DNA of 64,000 nucleotides, from NCBI GenBank assembly GCA_026874595.1, contig JAPPUL010000082.1:620001-684000 (forward strand). The letters run 5' to 3'. The DNA is from Sipunculus nudus (lineage: Eukaryota > Annelida > Sipuncula > Golfingiida > Sipunculidae). How positions within the stretch are numbered: position 1 is the stretch's first letter; each line of letters starts with the position of its first letter. A program made the position numbers and the translations under genes. The notes under the pieces are model-generated. The model was given only the letters and a program-made list of their open reading frames with translations. It searched no databases and was not told the origin of the DNA. Shown here piece after piece: positions 26,399-35,432 of the stretch.

Positions 26399-28894
26399 TT
26401 GGAAAGGCTAAAGGAATTTATAAAGGCTAATATAGGGTTATTTACAGTACTTTTCATGTCTACATTATTCATGCTGCTTTATATGTCAGGGATGATGGAG
26501 AATGTAGAAAACATAGTGGTAGACGAGGTAGTACTTCTTACGAGTAAACAAAAGAGTCCAGGTAATAATATAGTATATGCACATACAAGCCAAAGGGGAC
26601 TTAAGGAGGCAGAAGCGGTATATAATATGGGCTGGCCGTGGCGGCGGTCTTTTTACAAACGGTTAATAGATTTTCTAAATAAATCAGGGGCGAGGTTAAT
26701 AGTATTTGATTCTATGTTTTCTGAGACATCGGTCTATAGTTATGTAGGGGAGAAGGATGACGAAGTCTTTGCAGAGGCAGTAAGTGAAGCTGAGAATATA
26801 ATAATAGGGATGGCATTCTACTCTACGAAAGAAGATGTTGGAAAACTGATAGAACGAAAGATAGAAACGTTGAAAGCAAAGCCCCTAACGGAGCTTAAAG
26901 GGCTTTTAAAGGGACGGCTAAAAGCTCTAAAGGGTTTCAAGTTATTGTCAAGCGAGTCAGAGTTAAATAGCCTTGATACAGAGGGGGTTTATGAATTATT
27001 GAACGGCTATTTTAAGGCAACATTATTATCGAGGTACAAAAAACAACAGCTAGCATTTTTAAAGAAGTACTCAATCTCGGTTAAAGAGGAAGAGGAGAGT
27101 GATAAGATAATTGAGTATTATAGAACAGTCCCACCTATAAAGGAGCTTAGAGACAATACATTGCAGGTATCGGGAGTTGAGGGGCCACTTGACACTGATG
27201 GCAAAGCCAGGCGGACGCCTCTTTTGATGAGGTACTGGGGGAATTATTATCCGAGTTTATCCTTTGCAACAGTGTATCATTATTTAAAACCTAAGTCTGT
27301 TTTGATAAAGGATGATGAGATACACCTTGATGATAGGAAAATACCGTTAGACAATAACGGAAATGTAAGATTAAAGTTTTACGGGACAAGGCATATCTAT
27401 CCAACCTTTTACCATATAGACATTCTAAGGATATATGATCATATAAAGGAGCTATGTGCTTATTATAAAGAGGAGTTAAAAAGGGATGATATAAAAGAGG
27501 CGGATATATATAAAGATTATAGTTTACTTAAAAAGTTACGTAAAGAGGTTTTGGCAAGTAATCCTGATTTAGTAAAGAAGGTGCCAGATAATGTTATAAA
27601 CAAAGTAAATACAAAAGCGTTTAAAGATAAGATAGTGTTAATAGGCTCGATAGCGCCGGGAATGTTTGACCAGCGGGCAACTCCATTTGATCAGAAGGAG
27701 ACAGGAGTGCATGTACATGCAACGGCAGTAGACAACATACTAAATAATGATATGCTGCGCGAGTATAGGGGGGAGTGGAGTTTGGGAGTAATAATATTCA
27801 TATTGCCACTACTTTTGTATTTTATAGTTAACAGGCTGTCTATGGGCTATGGGATATTAGTATTATTGGCTGTTATATTTTTGCTGGTGTTAATAGGCTT
27901 TACGCTTTACACACAATTTAATATTTTACTAGATTTTGGGACAATGACAATGAGCCTGCTTTTAACTTTCCCAGTTACAAGTATATTAAAATATTTTAAG
28001 GAGAGTAAGCAGAAAAAGCATATAAAAGGAATATTTGGACAATACTTATCGCCAGCAGTGATAGACATAATAATAGAGGATCCTGATAAGCTCCAGCTTG
28101 GGGGTGTAAATCGGGAGATAACGTCGTTTTTTTCGGATATAGAGAAGTTCACAACGATATCAGAGAGTCTAAGTCCAAAAGAACTTGTGGGTCTTTTAAA
28201 TAGTTATTTAACAGAAATGTGTGATATAATAATAAAATACGATGGAGTAGTAGACAAATTTGAAGGGGATGCAATAATAGCATTTTGGGGAGCTCCGCTG
28301 GATCAAGAAGACCATGCAAGGAGGGCAATATCAGCAGTACTTGATATACAAGATAGGATGAAGGAGTTAGAGGGGCTTTGGTCGGAATATGGTCTTACGG
28401 ATTTAAGGATGCGGATAGGGATAAATTCAGGCAATGCGGTGGTAGGGAACATGGGTTCACGCCAGCGTATGGATTATACTATGATAGGAGACACAGTAAA
28501 CCTTGCGGCACGGCTTGAGGGAGTAAATAAATTTTATGGAACATATGCGATGATATCAGGGACAACGTACGAATTTGTAAAAGATCTAGTAGAAGTACGA
28601 GAGGTGGACAAAGTACGTGTGGTTGGACGGAGCACTCCTGTAGTTTTGTATGAGGTATTGGGACGAAAAGGGGCGATTGCGGGGCTTATTAGGCAATTAC
28701 AATTGAATCATGCAGAAGGGTATGATTATTATAGGCGTATGGAATTTGAGAAAGCGAAGGAGATATTCGGGAGGTCTCTAGAGCTTTTTTCGGATGATAT
28801 GTTATCTAAGGTGTATTATGAGAGGTGCAGACAATTTGTAGAGAAGTCTCCGGGTGAGGGTTGGGATGGAGTAACAAATTTAGATAAAAAGTAG
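26399..28894 (+). CDS. CHASE2-domain class III adenylate cyclase
   Basis: The 831-residue protein has an N-terminal membrane helix (about 13-32) and a large extracytoplasmic CHASE2 sensor (about 36-455). Three transmembrane helices (about 460-540) and a cytoplasmic class III cyclase domain (about 565-760) follow. Metal-binding aspartates are seen in FFSDIEKFTTIS and KFEGDAIIAFWG, and the transition-state region YTMIGDTVNLAARLEG is intact. The lysine in DKFEGD and the aspartate in IGDTVN favour ATP over GTP. It would make cAMP in response to an unknown periplasmic signal. The start is TTG at 26399 with GAGAGG upstream. A small unknown gene follows by 17 bases. The window's cNMP-binding protein is the DUF294 protein near 2-4 kb; a link is only conceivable. 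Confidence 0.93.
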   Translation: MERLKEFIKANIGLFTVLFMSTLFMLLYMSGMMENVENIVVDEVVLLTSKQKSPGNNIVYAHTSQRGLKEAEAVYNMGWPWRRSFYKRLIDFLNKSGARLIVFDSMFSETSVYSYVGEKDDEVFAEAVSEAENIIIGMAFYSTKEDVGKLIERKIETLKAKPLTELKGLLKGRLKALKGFKLLSSESELNSLDTEGVYELLNGYFKATLLSRYKKQQLAFLKKYSISVKEEEESDKIIEYYRTVPPIKELRDNTLQVSGVEGPLDTDGKARRTPLLMRYWGNYYPSLSFATVYHYLKPKSVLIKDDEIHLDDRKIPLDNNGNVRLKFYGTRHIYPTFYHIDILRIYDHIKELCAYYKEELKRDDIKEADIYKDYSLLKKLRKEVLASNPDLVKKVPDNVINKVNTKAFKDKIVLIGSIAPGMFDQRATPFDQKETGVHVHATAVDNILNNDMLREYRGEWSLGVIIFILPLLLYFIVNRLSMGYGILVLLAVIFLLVLIGFTLYTQFNILLDFGTMTMSLLLTFPVTSILKYFKESKQKKHIKGIFGQYLSPAVIDIIIEDPDKLQLGGVNREITSFFSDIEKFTTISESLSPKELVGLLNSYLTEMCDIIIKYDGVVDKFEGDAIIAFWGAPLDQEDHARRAISAVLDIQDRMKELEGLWSEYGLTDLRMRIGINSGNAVVGNMGSRQRMDYTMIGDTVNLAARLEGVNKFYGTYAMISGTTYEFVKDLVEVREVDKVRVVGRSTPVVLYEVLGRKGAIAGLIRQLQLNHAEGYDYYRRMEFEKAKEIFGRSLELFSDDMLSKVYYERCRQFVEKSPGEGWDGVTNLDKK

Positions 28895-28911
28895 GAGAGC
28901 AAGTAGTTAAA

Positions 28912-29148
28912 ATGCGAAAAGGGGAAGAGAAGATATTAAAAGAATTAAAAGAATTTCCAAACGATATGCTTGAAGTGGTGCTTAGGATAATAAGACATTT
29001 GAAGGAAGACATGCATCTAGGCTTGGATAGAAAAGGTTCGGAGAATAAAGAGATAAAAGAGTTACTAAAGAAGAATAAGTCTAAAGTAAGTCCAGGAGGC
29101 GAGAAGGAAGGGCATAGTTATTTTTCGATACAAGAGATGTCAGAATAA
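28912..29148 (+). CDS. Small hypothetical protein downstream of the cyclase
   Basis: A 78-residue charged protein that I do not recognise. Residues 6-34 (EKILKELKEFPNDMLEVVLRIIRHLKE) form an amphipathic helix pair recalling the N-terminal part of small antitoxin-like or DUF2281-like proteins; the tail is Lys/Glu/Ser-rich and probably disordered. It starts 17 bases after the cyclase stop in the same direction, so co-transcription and coupling are likely, and it may modulate the cyclase. No toxin gene is adjacent. The ATG at 28912 has only a weak ribosome site. Coding status rests on operon position and the clean frame. Confidence 0.5.
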   Translation: MRKGEEKILKELKEFPNDMLEVVLRIIRHLKEDMHLGLDRKGSENKEIKELLKKNKSKVSPGGEKEGHSYFSIQEMSE

Positions 29149-29227
29149 TAATTTAAGCAGATTATATGCTTTATATAGTATACCACGCTTAGAATGGGCT
29201 TCTCTGTAATAGGCATATAAAACTGAT

Positions 29228-31477
29228 TTAATTAATAGATGCCTTTTTAAGGAGCAAAGAACTAGTCAAAACGGAGACAGAACTAAAAGCCATAGCAAAT
29301 CCTGCAATCATGGGGTTAAGGAGCCCAAAGGCCGCAAAAGGTATGCCAATGACGTTATATATTGAAGCCCAAAACAAGTTACGTTTAATGGTGGCCATAG
29401 ATTTACGGCTAAGGTTAATAGCCTTTATAACATCATCTAAAGAGCTATTAATTAGAGTGATATCGGCGGCCTGAATAGCGATATTCGATGCAGAGGCAAG
29501 GGAGAAGCTAATATTAGCTTGAGCAAGGGCCGGAGCATCATTAATGCCATCTCCGACCATAGCCACACAACTATTATTCTTTTGTAAGTTTTTAATAAAG
29601 TCAATTTTCTGATTGGGTAAAAGGTCATAATGAACATTTTTGATATTTAGGGTACTGGCAACATTAAGGCAAGCATTTTTGTGGTCGCCGCTTAATATAA
29701 TGGTATTAAGCCTCATATCATGTAATTTAGAGATAGCAGAAGAGGCCTCAGGTCTAATTTGGTCAAACAAAGCAATAATACCTATAATGTATTTGCTATT
29801 AGCAATAAGGATAATAGACTTACCCTGTTCCAACAGGTTCTGATAGATGTTTTTATGAGAATTATTTTCAAAAGAGATATTAAGAGAAATCATTAAGCTC
29901 ATATTACCCAAGACAAATGGTTTATTATTGATACTTCCTGAGATGCCCTGTCCGCTAAAGACTTTAAAATTTGAAACGTCATATTGTTTAGCGTCAAAAA
30001 CATTTAGCTGGATGGCTTTATTAATGACAGCAGAGGCCAGAGGGTGCTCAGATAGATTTTCAAGGGTAGCAGCATAATTTATAATTTGGTTTTGTGCAAT
30101 ATTGGAGTCAAGAGAAACGATATCGGTAACAGAGGGTTTGCCAAAGGTGAGGGTACCGGTTTTATCAAAGACAATGGTATCAACATTCTTGGTATTTTCT
30201 AAGACGAGAGCATTTTTGATAAGGATGCCATTCAAAGCGCCTTTGCCGATACCAACGACGATAGCAGTAGGGGTTGCAAGGCCCAAGGCACAAGGACAAG
30301 CAATAACTAAAACAGCAACCGTATTGATAAGAGGAATCGATAAATTAGAGACGGAATTAGAGGCAACCAATCCAAAAGATAATAAAGCCCACCAAGCAAA
30401 GAAAGTAATTAAAGCCAAAGCGAGTACAATAGGAACGAATATAGAAGAGACCTTATCAGCGAATCGTTGAATATTGGTTTTAGATCTTAAAGCCTGCTGA
30501 ACGACAGAGATAATAGAAGCGAGGAAGGTATCATTACCGATTTTCTTAGCACAAACTTTAATAAAGCCATTTTGATTAATAGAGCCACTCTGCACGTCAT
30601 CCCCGGTTGAAACAAATATGGGGATGGGTTCTCCGGTGAACATAGAGCAATCGACATAAGTCTGTCCGAAGACGACACTCCCATCCACAGGGATTTTATC
30701 CCCGGGTCTAACAGCAACAATATCATCGATTAAGATATCCCTAACATGTACTTTGATTTCTTTGTCATTCCGAATAACGGTAGCAAACTGCGGCTGTAAA
30801 GCAACAAGCTGCTTAATGGCAGAAGAAGTTTTGCTTTGAGCAATAGCCTCCATATACTTTCCAAGCAAGACTAAAGAGATAACAACAGCAGAAGCCTCAA
30901 AGTATAAATAACCGGATATGAGTTTAAAAGTAACAAAAGAGCTATAAAAGAAAGCGGTCAAAGTGCCTAAAGAGACAAGGGTATCCATATTGGACTGTAG
31001 ATGCCGAGCTTTTTTAAGGGCTGGAACGATGAAGTGAGAACCTGGGTAAAACTGCACAAGAGCGGTAAGTATGAAGAGGATATAGTTTTTGAAAGGCAAG
31101 TTAATATTGAACATAGAGATAATGAAGACAGGAATAGATAAGGAGGCAGCAAAAATGAGTTTTTGTTTAAGAGATTGTTTTAGAGAGGATTGTATCTGCT
31201 CAGAGTGGGTATCAAAGATGGATTCTTGTTGAAATACAGAGGACTTGTAACCGGAGTCATTAATAGCGTTTACAATCTGCGAAGAGCTAATTAGGTTAGG
31301 ATTGAAGTGAACAAAAGCCTTGTGTTCCTGCAAACTAACGTTAGCGGAGGCCACTCCATCTAGCTTAGATATGGTATTAGTAACGGAAGCCGAACAAGCG
31401 GAACAAGTCATACCGGAGACAGAAAAGACTTTAGAAATATCGTTATGTTCTTTATAGGTTTGTTGTTGCTGTTGCAT
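29228..31477 (-). CDS. copA: Copper-exporting P1B-type ATPase
   Basis: The 749-residue inner-membrane ATPase pumps Cu+ out of the cytoplasm. It has one N-terminal HMA domain with GMTCSAC (C25, C28), eight transmembrane helices, the actuator loop TGEP at 281-284, the copper-specific CPC at 394-396, the phosphorylated D438 in FDKTGTLTFGKP, SEHPLASAV in the nucleotide domain, and MVGDGINDAPAL. In the actuator loop the usual Glu before Ser-Met is Cys (VDCSMFTGEP), a small oddity. The start is the ATG at 31477. It lies 12 bases after the chaperone gene. Codons are pyrimidine-ending, unlike plus-strand neighbours, which fits the strand-polarity pattern and need not mean transfer. Confidence 0.95.
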   Translation of the reverse strand: MQQQQQTYKEHNDISKVFSVSGMTCSACSASVTNTISKLDGVASANVSLQEHKAFVHFNPNLISSSQIVNAINDSGYKSSVFQQESIFDTHSEQIQSSLKQSLKQKLIFAASLSIPVFIISMFNINLPFKNYILFILTALVQFYPGSHFIVPALKKARHLQSNMDTLVSLGTLTAFFYSSFVTFKLISGYLYFEASAVVISLVLLGKYMEAIAQSKTSSAIKQLVALQPQFATVIRNDKEIKVHVRDILIDDIVAVRPGDKIPVDGSVVFGQTYVDCSMFTGEPIPIFVSTGDDVQSGSINQNGFIKVCAKKIGNDTFLASIISVVQQALRSKTNIQRFADKVSSIFVPIVLALALITFFAWWALLSFGLVASNSVSNLSIPLINTVAVLVIACPCALGLATPTAIVVGIGKGALNGILIKNALVLENTKNVDTIVFDKTGTLTFGKPSVTDIVSLDSNIAQNQIINYAATLENLSEHPLASAVINKAIQLNVFDAKQYDVSNFKVFSGQGISGSINNKPFVLGNMSLMISLNISFENNSHKNIYQNLLEQGKSIILIANSKYIIGIIALFDQIRPEASSAISKLHDMRLNTIILSGDHKNACLNVASTLNIKNVHYDLLPNQKIDFIKNLQKNNSCVAMVGDGINDAPALAQANISFSLASASNIAIQAADITLINSSLDDVIKAINLSRKSMATIKRNLFWASIYNVIGIPFAAFGLLNPMIAGFAMAFSSVSVLTSSLLLKKASIN

Positions 31478-31489
31478 TACCTCGCCTTT

Positions 31490-31708
31490 TTAACTATCTA
31501 AATTTACTCTAAAGCCTGCCTTTTGAATAGCCTCACGAGCAGTATTGTTAATATCTAAGATAGAGTCATCATAATCGAAGTCGACAGTATTATTCTTCAA
31601 AGAGACAGAAACAGAAGAAATACCGTTAATAGAAAGAGCCTTGTTAATTCTAGAAACGCAATGAGAACAAGACATACCCAAGACGTTAAAAGAAGAATGT
31701 TTAGCCAT
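31490..31708 (-). CDS. copZ: CopZ-like copper chaperone (HMA domain)
   Basis: A 72-residue HMA-fold protein with GMSCSHC (C14, C17) and the family's ferredoxin-like beta-alpha-beta pattern, ending KAGFRVNLDS. It would bind one Cu+ and hand it to the HMA domain of CopA, encoded 12 bases downstream in the same direction. GGAGG lies just upstream of the ATG at 31708 (plus-strand CCTCC at 31717-31721). The two genes form a copper-efflux operon; no CueR or CsoR regulator is visible beside it. Confidence 0.9.
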   Translation of the reverse strand: MAKHSSFNVLGMSCSHCVSRINKALSINGISSVSVSLKNNTVDFDYDDSILDINNTAREAIQKAGFRVNLDS

Positions 31709-31943
31709 AAAAAAACCTCCGATAAACCTAATAAAGAGCTATTCACTCTAAAGACAAAAGCTAATAAAAACAAAGCATAAAGTATATACCCAAATGCTAG
31801 AGGAAAGATTACAAAGGGAAGGAGTTTTTGATAAAAAAAAGTATAAATAAAATATAAATAATAGAAAATGGAAAGAATAAATAGCTAGATTTGAAATAAG
31901 GGTAGAAAGGAGCGTTTTAGAAAATAGAAAAAGGGGAAAAGGA
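31709..31943. promoter_or_regulatory. Divergent spacer copZ / adk
   Basis: This 235-base AT-rich region lies between the leftward copper operon and the rightward adk-pyr group. The copZ ribosome site is near 31717. I see no copper-responsive operator palindrome and no gene. Confidence 0.3.
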
Positions 31944-32504
31944 ATGAATATAATATTGTTAGGGGCGCCTGGGTCTGGGAAAGGGACACAAAGTGAATAT
32001 ATAGTAAAGAAGTATAAGCTAGTCCACATATCAACAGGTGAGATGCTAAGAGAGGAGGTATCAGGCGGTACAGAGTTAGGGAAAGCGGCGAGGGTGTATA
32101 TGGACAGAGGAGAGTTAGTACCGGACGGAATAATAGTAAAGATGATAGAGGGCAGGTTAGGGGAGGCTGATTGTGGGGGAGGATTTTTGTTGGATGGATT
32201 TCCGAGGACAGAAGTGCAAGCAGATGAGCTTGGCAAGATGTTGAAGCGAGTAGGGGTTAAATTAGACAAGGTAGTAGAGATACGCGTAGGGGAGGAGGAA
32301 TTAAAGAGTCGTCTTATGGGGCGAGGTGCGAAGGAGGGTCGAACAGACGACAATGCAAAGACAATAGAGAATCGGCTTAAGGTGTATAAAGAGCAAACGA
32401 AGCCGCTAATAAGCTACTATAGGGGTCTTGGGCTCTTAGAAGGAGTAGATGGGGAAGGAGAAATAAAAGAGATAGTGAGGAGGGTGGATAAAGTTCTTGA
32501 GTAG
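31944..32504 (+). CDS. adk: Adenylate kinase, short form
   Basis: The 186-residue enzyme interconverts ATP + AMP and 2 ADP. Motifs are the P-loop GAPGSGKGT at 8-16, the AMP-binding STGEMLREEV segment, GFLLDGFPRTEVQAD, and a final Arg pair near NRLKVYKEQTKPL. It lacks the long, zinc-binding LID insert, so it is the short type. The ATG follows GGGGAAAAGGA. pyrR starts 117 bases downstream, so adk may lead or merely precede the pyrimidine genes. In many bacteria adk follows secY and ribosomal genes; here it does not. Confidence 0.94.
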   Translation: MNIILLGAPGSGKGTQSEYIVKKYKLVHISTGEMLREEVSGGTELGKAARVYMDRGELVPDGIIVKMIEGRLGEADCGGGFLLDGFPRTEVQADELGKMLKRVGVKLDKVVEIRVGEEELKSRLMGRGAKEGRTDDNAKTIENRLKVYKEQTKPLISYYRGLGLLEGVDGEGEIKEIVRRVDKVLE

Positions 32505-32621
32505 GGAGTATATTTGTAATTAGGATGTAAGATTTAGCAAGGGGATGGGAGTATGGTTTAAGTAGGGGGGAATGTAGGATATTGGAATGTAAGATATGGG
32601 AATAGAGGAAGGAGAAAAGCG

Positions 32622-33164
32622 ATGAAAGTAGAGCGAGAAAATATAATGGATGGGGAAGAAATAAGTGAGGCGCTTATAGGGATGTCAAAAAAGATATTAA
32701 GAGGGGGGGGAAAAAAAGGGCTTGCTTTTATAGGTATAGTTAGGCGGGGGGACATATTGGCAAAGCGCTTTATAGGGTTAATGGGAGGGGAGTTAAGAGG
32801 GGGGGAGGTAGAATATGGGACAGTAGACATATCGCTTTATAGGGATGATTTTATAGAGCGTGGAGGAGATCTTAAGGTAGGGGAGACAAATATACTATTC
32901 GACGTATCAGGCAAGCGGATAATCCTAGTAGACGATGTCCTTCAAACGGGGCGAACGATACGCGCAGCAATAGATCAGATAATGGATTACGGGCGGCCGA
33001 AGAAGATAGAGCTTGCAATACTCGTGGATCGAGGGGGGCGGGAGTTACCGATATGCCCTAATTATTGTGGGAAGGTGTTATCATCGGGGAGTAAAGAGAA
33101 GATAGAAGTGAAGTTAAAAGAGGAGGATGGAGAGGAGGGAGTAATATATATGAGACAAGGATAG
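32622..33164 (+). CDS. pyrR: PyrR bifunctional regulator / uracil phosphoribosyltransferase
   Basis: The 180-residue protein has the phosphoribosyltransferase fold with the PRPP motif RIILVDDVLQTGRTIRAA and the typical PyrR end region AILVDRGGRELPICPNYCGK. PyrR binds pyr mRNA when UMP is abundant and promotes attenuation; it also makes UMP from uracil and PRPP. It sits directly before pyrB and a pyrC-like gene, the classical PyrR position. I see no clear PyrR-binding stem-loop in the 117-base leader. The ATG at 32622 has GGAAGGAG seven bases upstream. A G8-A7 tract at 32703-32717 lies inside the gene but keeps the frame. Confidence 0.93.
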   Translation: MKVERENIMDGEEISEALIGMSKKILRGGGKKGLAFIGIVRRGDILAKRFIGLMGGELRGGEVEYGTVDISLYRDDFIERGGDLKVGETNILFDVSGKRIILVDDVLQTGRTIRAAIDQIMDYGRPKKIELAILVDRGGRELPICPNYCGKVLSSGSKEKIEVKLKEEDGEEGVIYMRQG

Positions 33165-33173
33165 AATTGGGAT

Positions 33174-34109
33174 TTGAAATATAAGAGAAAAGATTTGCTT
33201 GGACTTTATGAGCTTGAGGTAGAAGAGATAGAAGAGATACTAAGACAAGCAGAAGGGATGAAAAAGATATTCACGCGACAAGTAAAGAAGGTGCCGTTGC
33301 TGCGGGGGAAGATGGTAGTGAATGTATTTTACGAGCCATCGACACGCACGCGAACCTCATTTGAGCTAGCAGCAAAAGCCCTTAGTGCAGATGTAATAAA
33401 CATAAGCGCAACAACAAGCAGTATAGTAAAACAAGAGAGTCTAATAGACACAGCAAAGACAGTAGAAGCCTTAAATGCAGATATAATAGTGCTTCGCCAT
33501 AATGCCTCAGGAGCGCCCCATTTTTTATCTAAGAAGACCTCATTATCGATAATAAATGGGGGAGATGGAACGCACGAGCATCCGACTCAAGCGTTACTGG
33601 ACCTTTACACAATAAAAGAGAAAAAGGGTAGAATAAAAGGTCTTAAGGTAGCGTTGGTAGGAGACATAACTCACAGCCGAGTTTCACGTTCAAATATAAT
33701 AGGTTTAAATAAGTTAGGAGCAGAGGTAAGGGTGGTGGGTCCCTCGACATTGATACCGAGGAAGATAGAAGATTTAGGGTGCAAAGTATATAACGATTTA
33801 AAAACGGGTCTTAATGGAGTTGATGTAGTATATTGTCTTAGGATACAATTTGAGAGGCAGCAGGAGAGACTATTCCCGTCGTTAGAAGATTACGTAAGAC
33901 AATACACGGTAAATGAGCTTAATATAAGATATGCAAAAGATGGAGCCTTAGTAATGCATCCAGGTCCTATAAACCGGGGGATAGAGTTGTCTTATGAAGT
34001 AGCCTACAGTGCAAATTCTACGATAGAAGAACAAGTAACAAATGGGGTAGCAGTACGGATGTCGGTATTTTCGTTACTTTTGGGGGGTCGACATGGGTCT
34101 AGTAATTAG
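33174..34109 (+). CDS. pyrB: Aspartate carbamoyltransferase, catalytic chain
   Basis: The 311-residue enzyme joins carbamoyl phosphate and aspartate in pyrimidine synthesis. Active-site blocks are intact: FYEPSTRTRTSFE with S56-T57-R58-T59-R60, K86, GDGTHEHPTQALLDLY near 130-145 and HPGPINRGIE near the end. It starts at a TTG (33174) nine bases after the pyrR stop with only a weak ribosome site, suggesting translational coupling. Its 3' end overlaps the next gene by 17 bases. Because that neighbour is a dead dihydroorotase homologue, the enzyme is probably the large pyrB-pyrC' type complex, as known in Pseudomonas, rather than a free trimer or a PyrI-regulated form. Confidence 0.95.
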   Translation: MKYKRKDLLGLYELEVEEIEEILRQAEGMKKIFTRQVKKVPLLRGKMVVNVFYEPSTRTRTSFELAAKALSADVINISATTSSIVKQESLIDTAKTVEALNADIIVLRHNASGAPHFLSKKTSLSIINGGDGTHEHPTQALLDLYTIKEKKGRIKGLKVALVGDITHSRVSRSNIIGLNKLGAEVRVVGPSTLIPRKIEDLGCKVYNDLKTGLNGVDVVYCLRIQFERQQERLFPSLEDYVRQYTVNELNIRYAKDGALVMHPGPINRGIELSYEVAYSANSTIEEQVTNGVAVRMSVFSLLLGGRHGSSN

Positions 34110-35403
34110 GGGAGGATTAGTTATAAGCCCGACAAATGGACTTGCGGAGAAACTAGACATAGAGGTAAGTGGAGGCAGGATATTGCGGATGCAAAAGGGT
34201 CTTGGCAAGGTAGAGGGGGTGGATGAGATAGATGCAGGAGGTAAGATAGTAAGTCCCGGATTAATAGATATGAATATGATATTACGAGAGCCTGGTCGAG
34301 AAGATATAGGGACAATAAAGACGGGAATGGAGAGTGCGGCAGCAGGAGGCTATACCGGGATAGCGTGCATGCCGCATACAAGTCCAGTAATAGACAATAA
34401 GCTGGGAGTAAAATATGTGCTTAGTCGAGCAAAAGAGATATCGCTTGTAAAAGTCTTTCCAATAGGAGGACTTACAAAGGGACTTTTAGGAGAGGAGTTA
34501 AGCGATATATACGGGCTTTTTCAAGCGGGAGTATATGGGCTTACAGACATGACGATTATGGATGCAAATATAATGCGAAAAGGCTTTGAATATTGTAAAA
34601 TGTATGATTTACCGATATTAAGTTATTGTGAGAATATGGAATTATCAAAGGACGGTTGTGTGAATGAGGGATATGTATCAACCTTGCTTGGATTTAGAGG
34701 GATCCCTAACATAGCAGAATATATGCAAGTGATGAGAGATATAATGCTTTGCGAATTCACAAACTCAAGACTTCATATAAAGACAATATCAACAAAGGAG
34801 TCGGTTGAGCATATAAGATATGGTAAATGTAGGGGATTGAAGTTGACATGCGAAGTAATGCCCTATCACTTAACTTTGACGGAAGAGAATTTAATTAATT
34901 CAAATTATGATACAAATTTAAAGATATCACCACCCCTAAGGACCCATGAAGATAAAAAGGCACTAATAAAGGGTTTGAAGGAGGATGTAATAGATGTAAT
35001 AGTAAGCGGACATATACCATGGCTTTCGAATGAGAAAGACACAGAATTTATAAATGCGCCTTATGGAGTAATAGGTCTTGAGACGACCTTACCGTTAATC
35101 TATACACATCTTGTATGCAAGAAAGAAATTAGCTTAAGCCAAATGGTCCGTAAATTGAGTAGTAATCCTGCTAAAGTGTTAAAAGTTGAGGGGGGGGAAT
35201 TAAGAAAGGGTGGCAAAGCAGATATAACGATTATAGATCCCAACTTGGAGATTGTAATAGGAGATGATTTTTTTCATTCGATAAGTAAAAACTCACCATA
35301 TATAGGTAAGAAGCTAAAAGGCTTTGCAACACACACAATAGTAGAAGGGCAGATAGTATACGAGCGGGCTACAAACACATTTTACAAACGTATTATGGCT
35401 TAA
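34093..35403 (+). CDS. pyrC': Non-catalytic dihydroorotase homologue (PyrC'-like)
   Basis: The 436-residue protein aligns throughout with class I dihydroorotases but has lost the metal site and catalytic residues. The metal-binding H-x-H after PGLIDM is N61 and I63; the later histidines are Y178 (LSYCEN) and T231 (HIKTIST); the first His of the PHHL motif is Y258; the catalytic Asp and the final His of the TDHAPH motif are G306 and W310. The frame is otherwise intact with conserved spacing, so it is a maintained pseudoenzyme rather than a decaying gene. In Pseudomonas the analogous PyrC' is required to assemble aspartate transcarbamoylase. The ATG at 34093 has GGGGGG five bases upstream and overlaps pyrB by 17 bases. 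An active PyrC must be encoded elsewhere. Confidence 0.9.
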   Translation: MGLVIRGGLVISPTNGLAEKLDIEVSGGRILRMQKGLGKVEGVDEIDAGGKIVSPGLIDMNMILREPGREDIGTIKTGMESAAAGGYTGIACMPHTSPVIDNKLGVKYVLSRAKEISLVKVFPIGGLTKGLLGEELSDIYGLFQAGVYGLTDMTIMDANIMRKGFEYCKMYDLPILSYCENMELSKDGCVNEGYVSTLLGFRGIPNIAEYMQVMRDIMLCEFTNSRLHIKTISTKESVEHIRYGKCRGLKLTCEVMPYHLTLTEENLINSNYDTNLKISPPLRTHEDKKALIKGLKEDVIDVIVSGHIPWLSNEKDTEFINAPYGVIGLETTLPLIYTHLVCKKEISLSQMVRKLSSNPAKVLKVEGGELRKGGKADITIIDPNLEIVIGDDFFHSISKNSPYIGKKLKGFATHTIVEGQIVYERATNTFYKRIMA

Positions 35404-35432
35404 CGATATAGAATATAGGCAAAGGAGTATCT

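Noticed and set aside
28912-29148. The small gene after the cyclase as an antitoxin
   Set aside because: No toxin-like partner lies beside it; the resemblance covers only a short helical segment.
29228-31708. copA-copZ as recently transferred genes because of different codon use
   Set aside because: The same pyrimidine-ending style occurs in core genes (gyrB, dut) in the opposite strand position, so strand polarity explains it better.
32505-32621. PyrR-controlled attenuator before pyrR
   Set aside because: The leader is purine-rich with short repeats; I could not find a PyrR-binding stem-loop or a terminator/antiterminator pair.
32703-32717. Frameshift at the G8-A7 tract in pyrR
   Set aside because: The frame remains open through the tract and the downstream PRPP motif is in the same frame, so no slip is needed.
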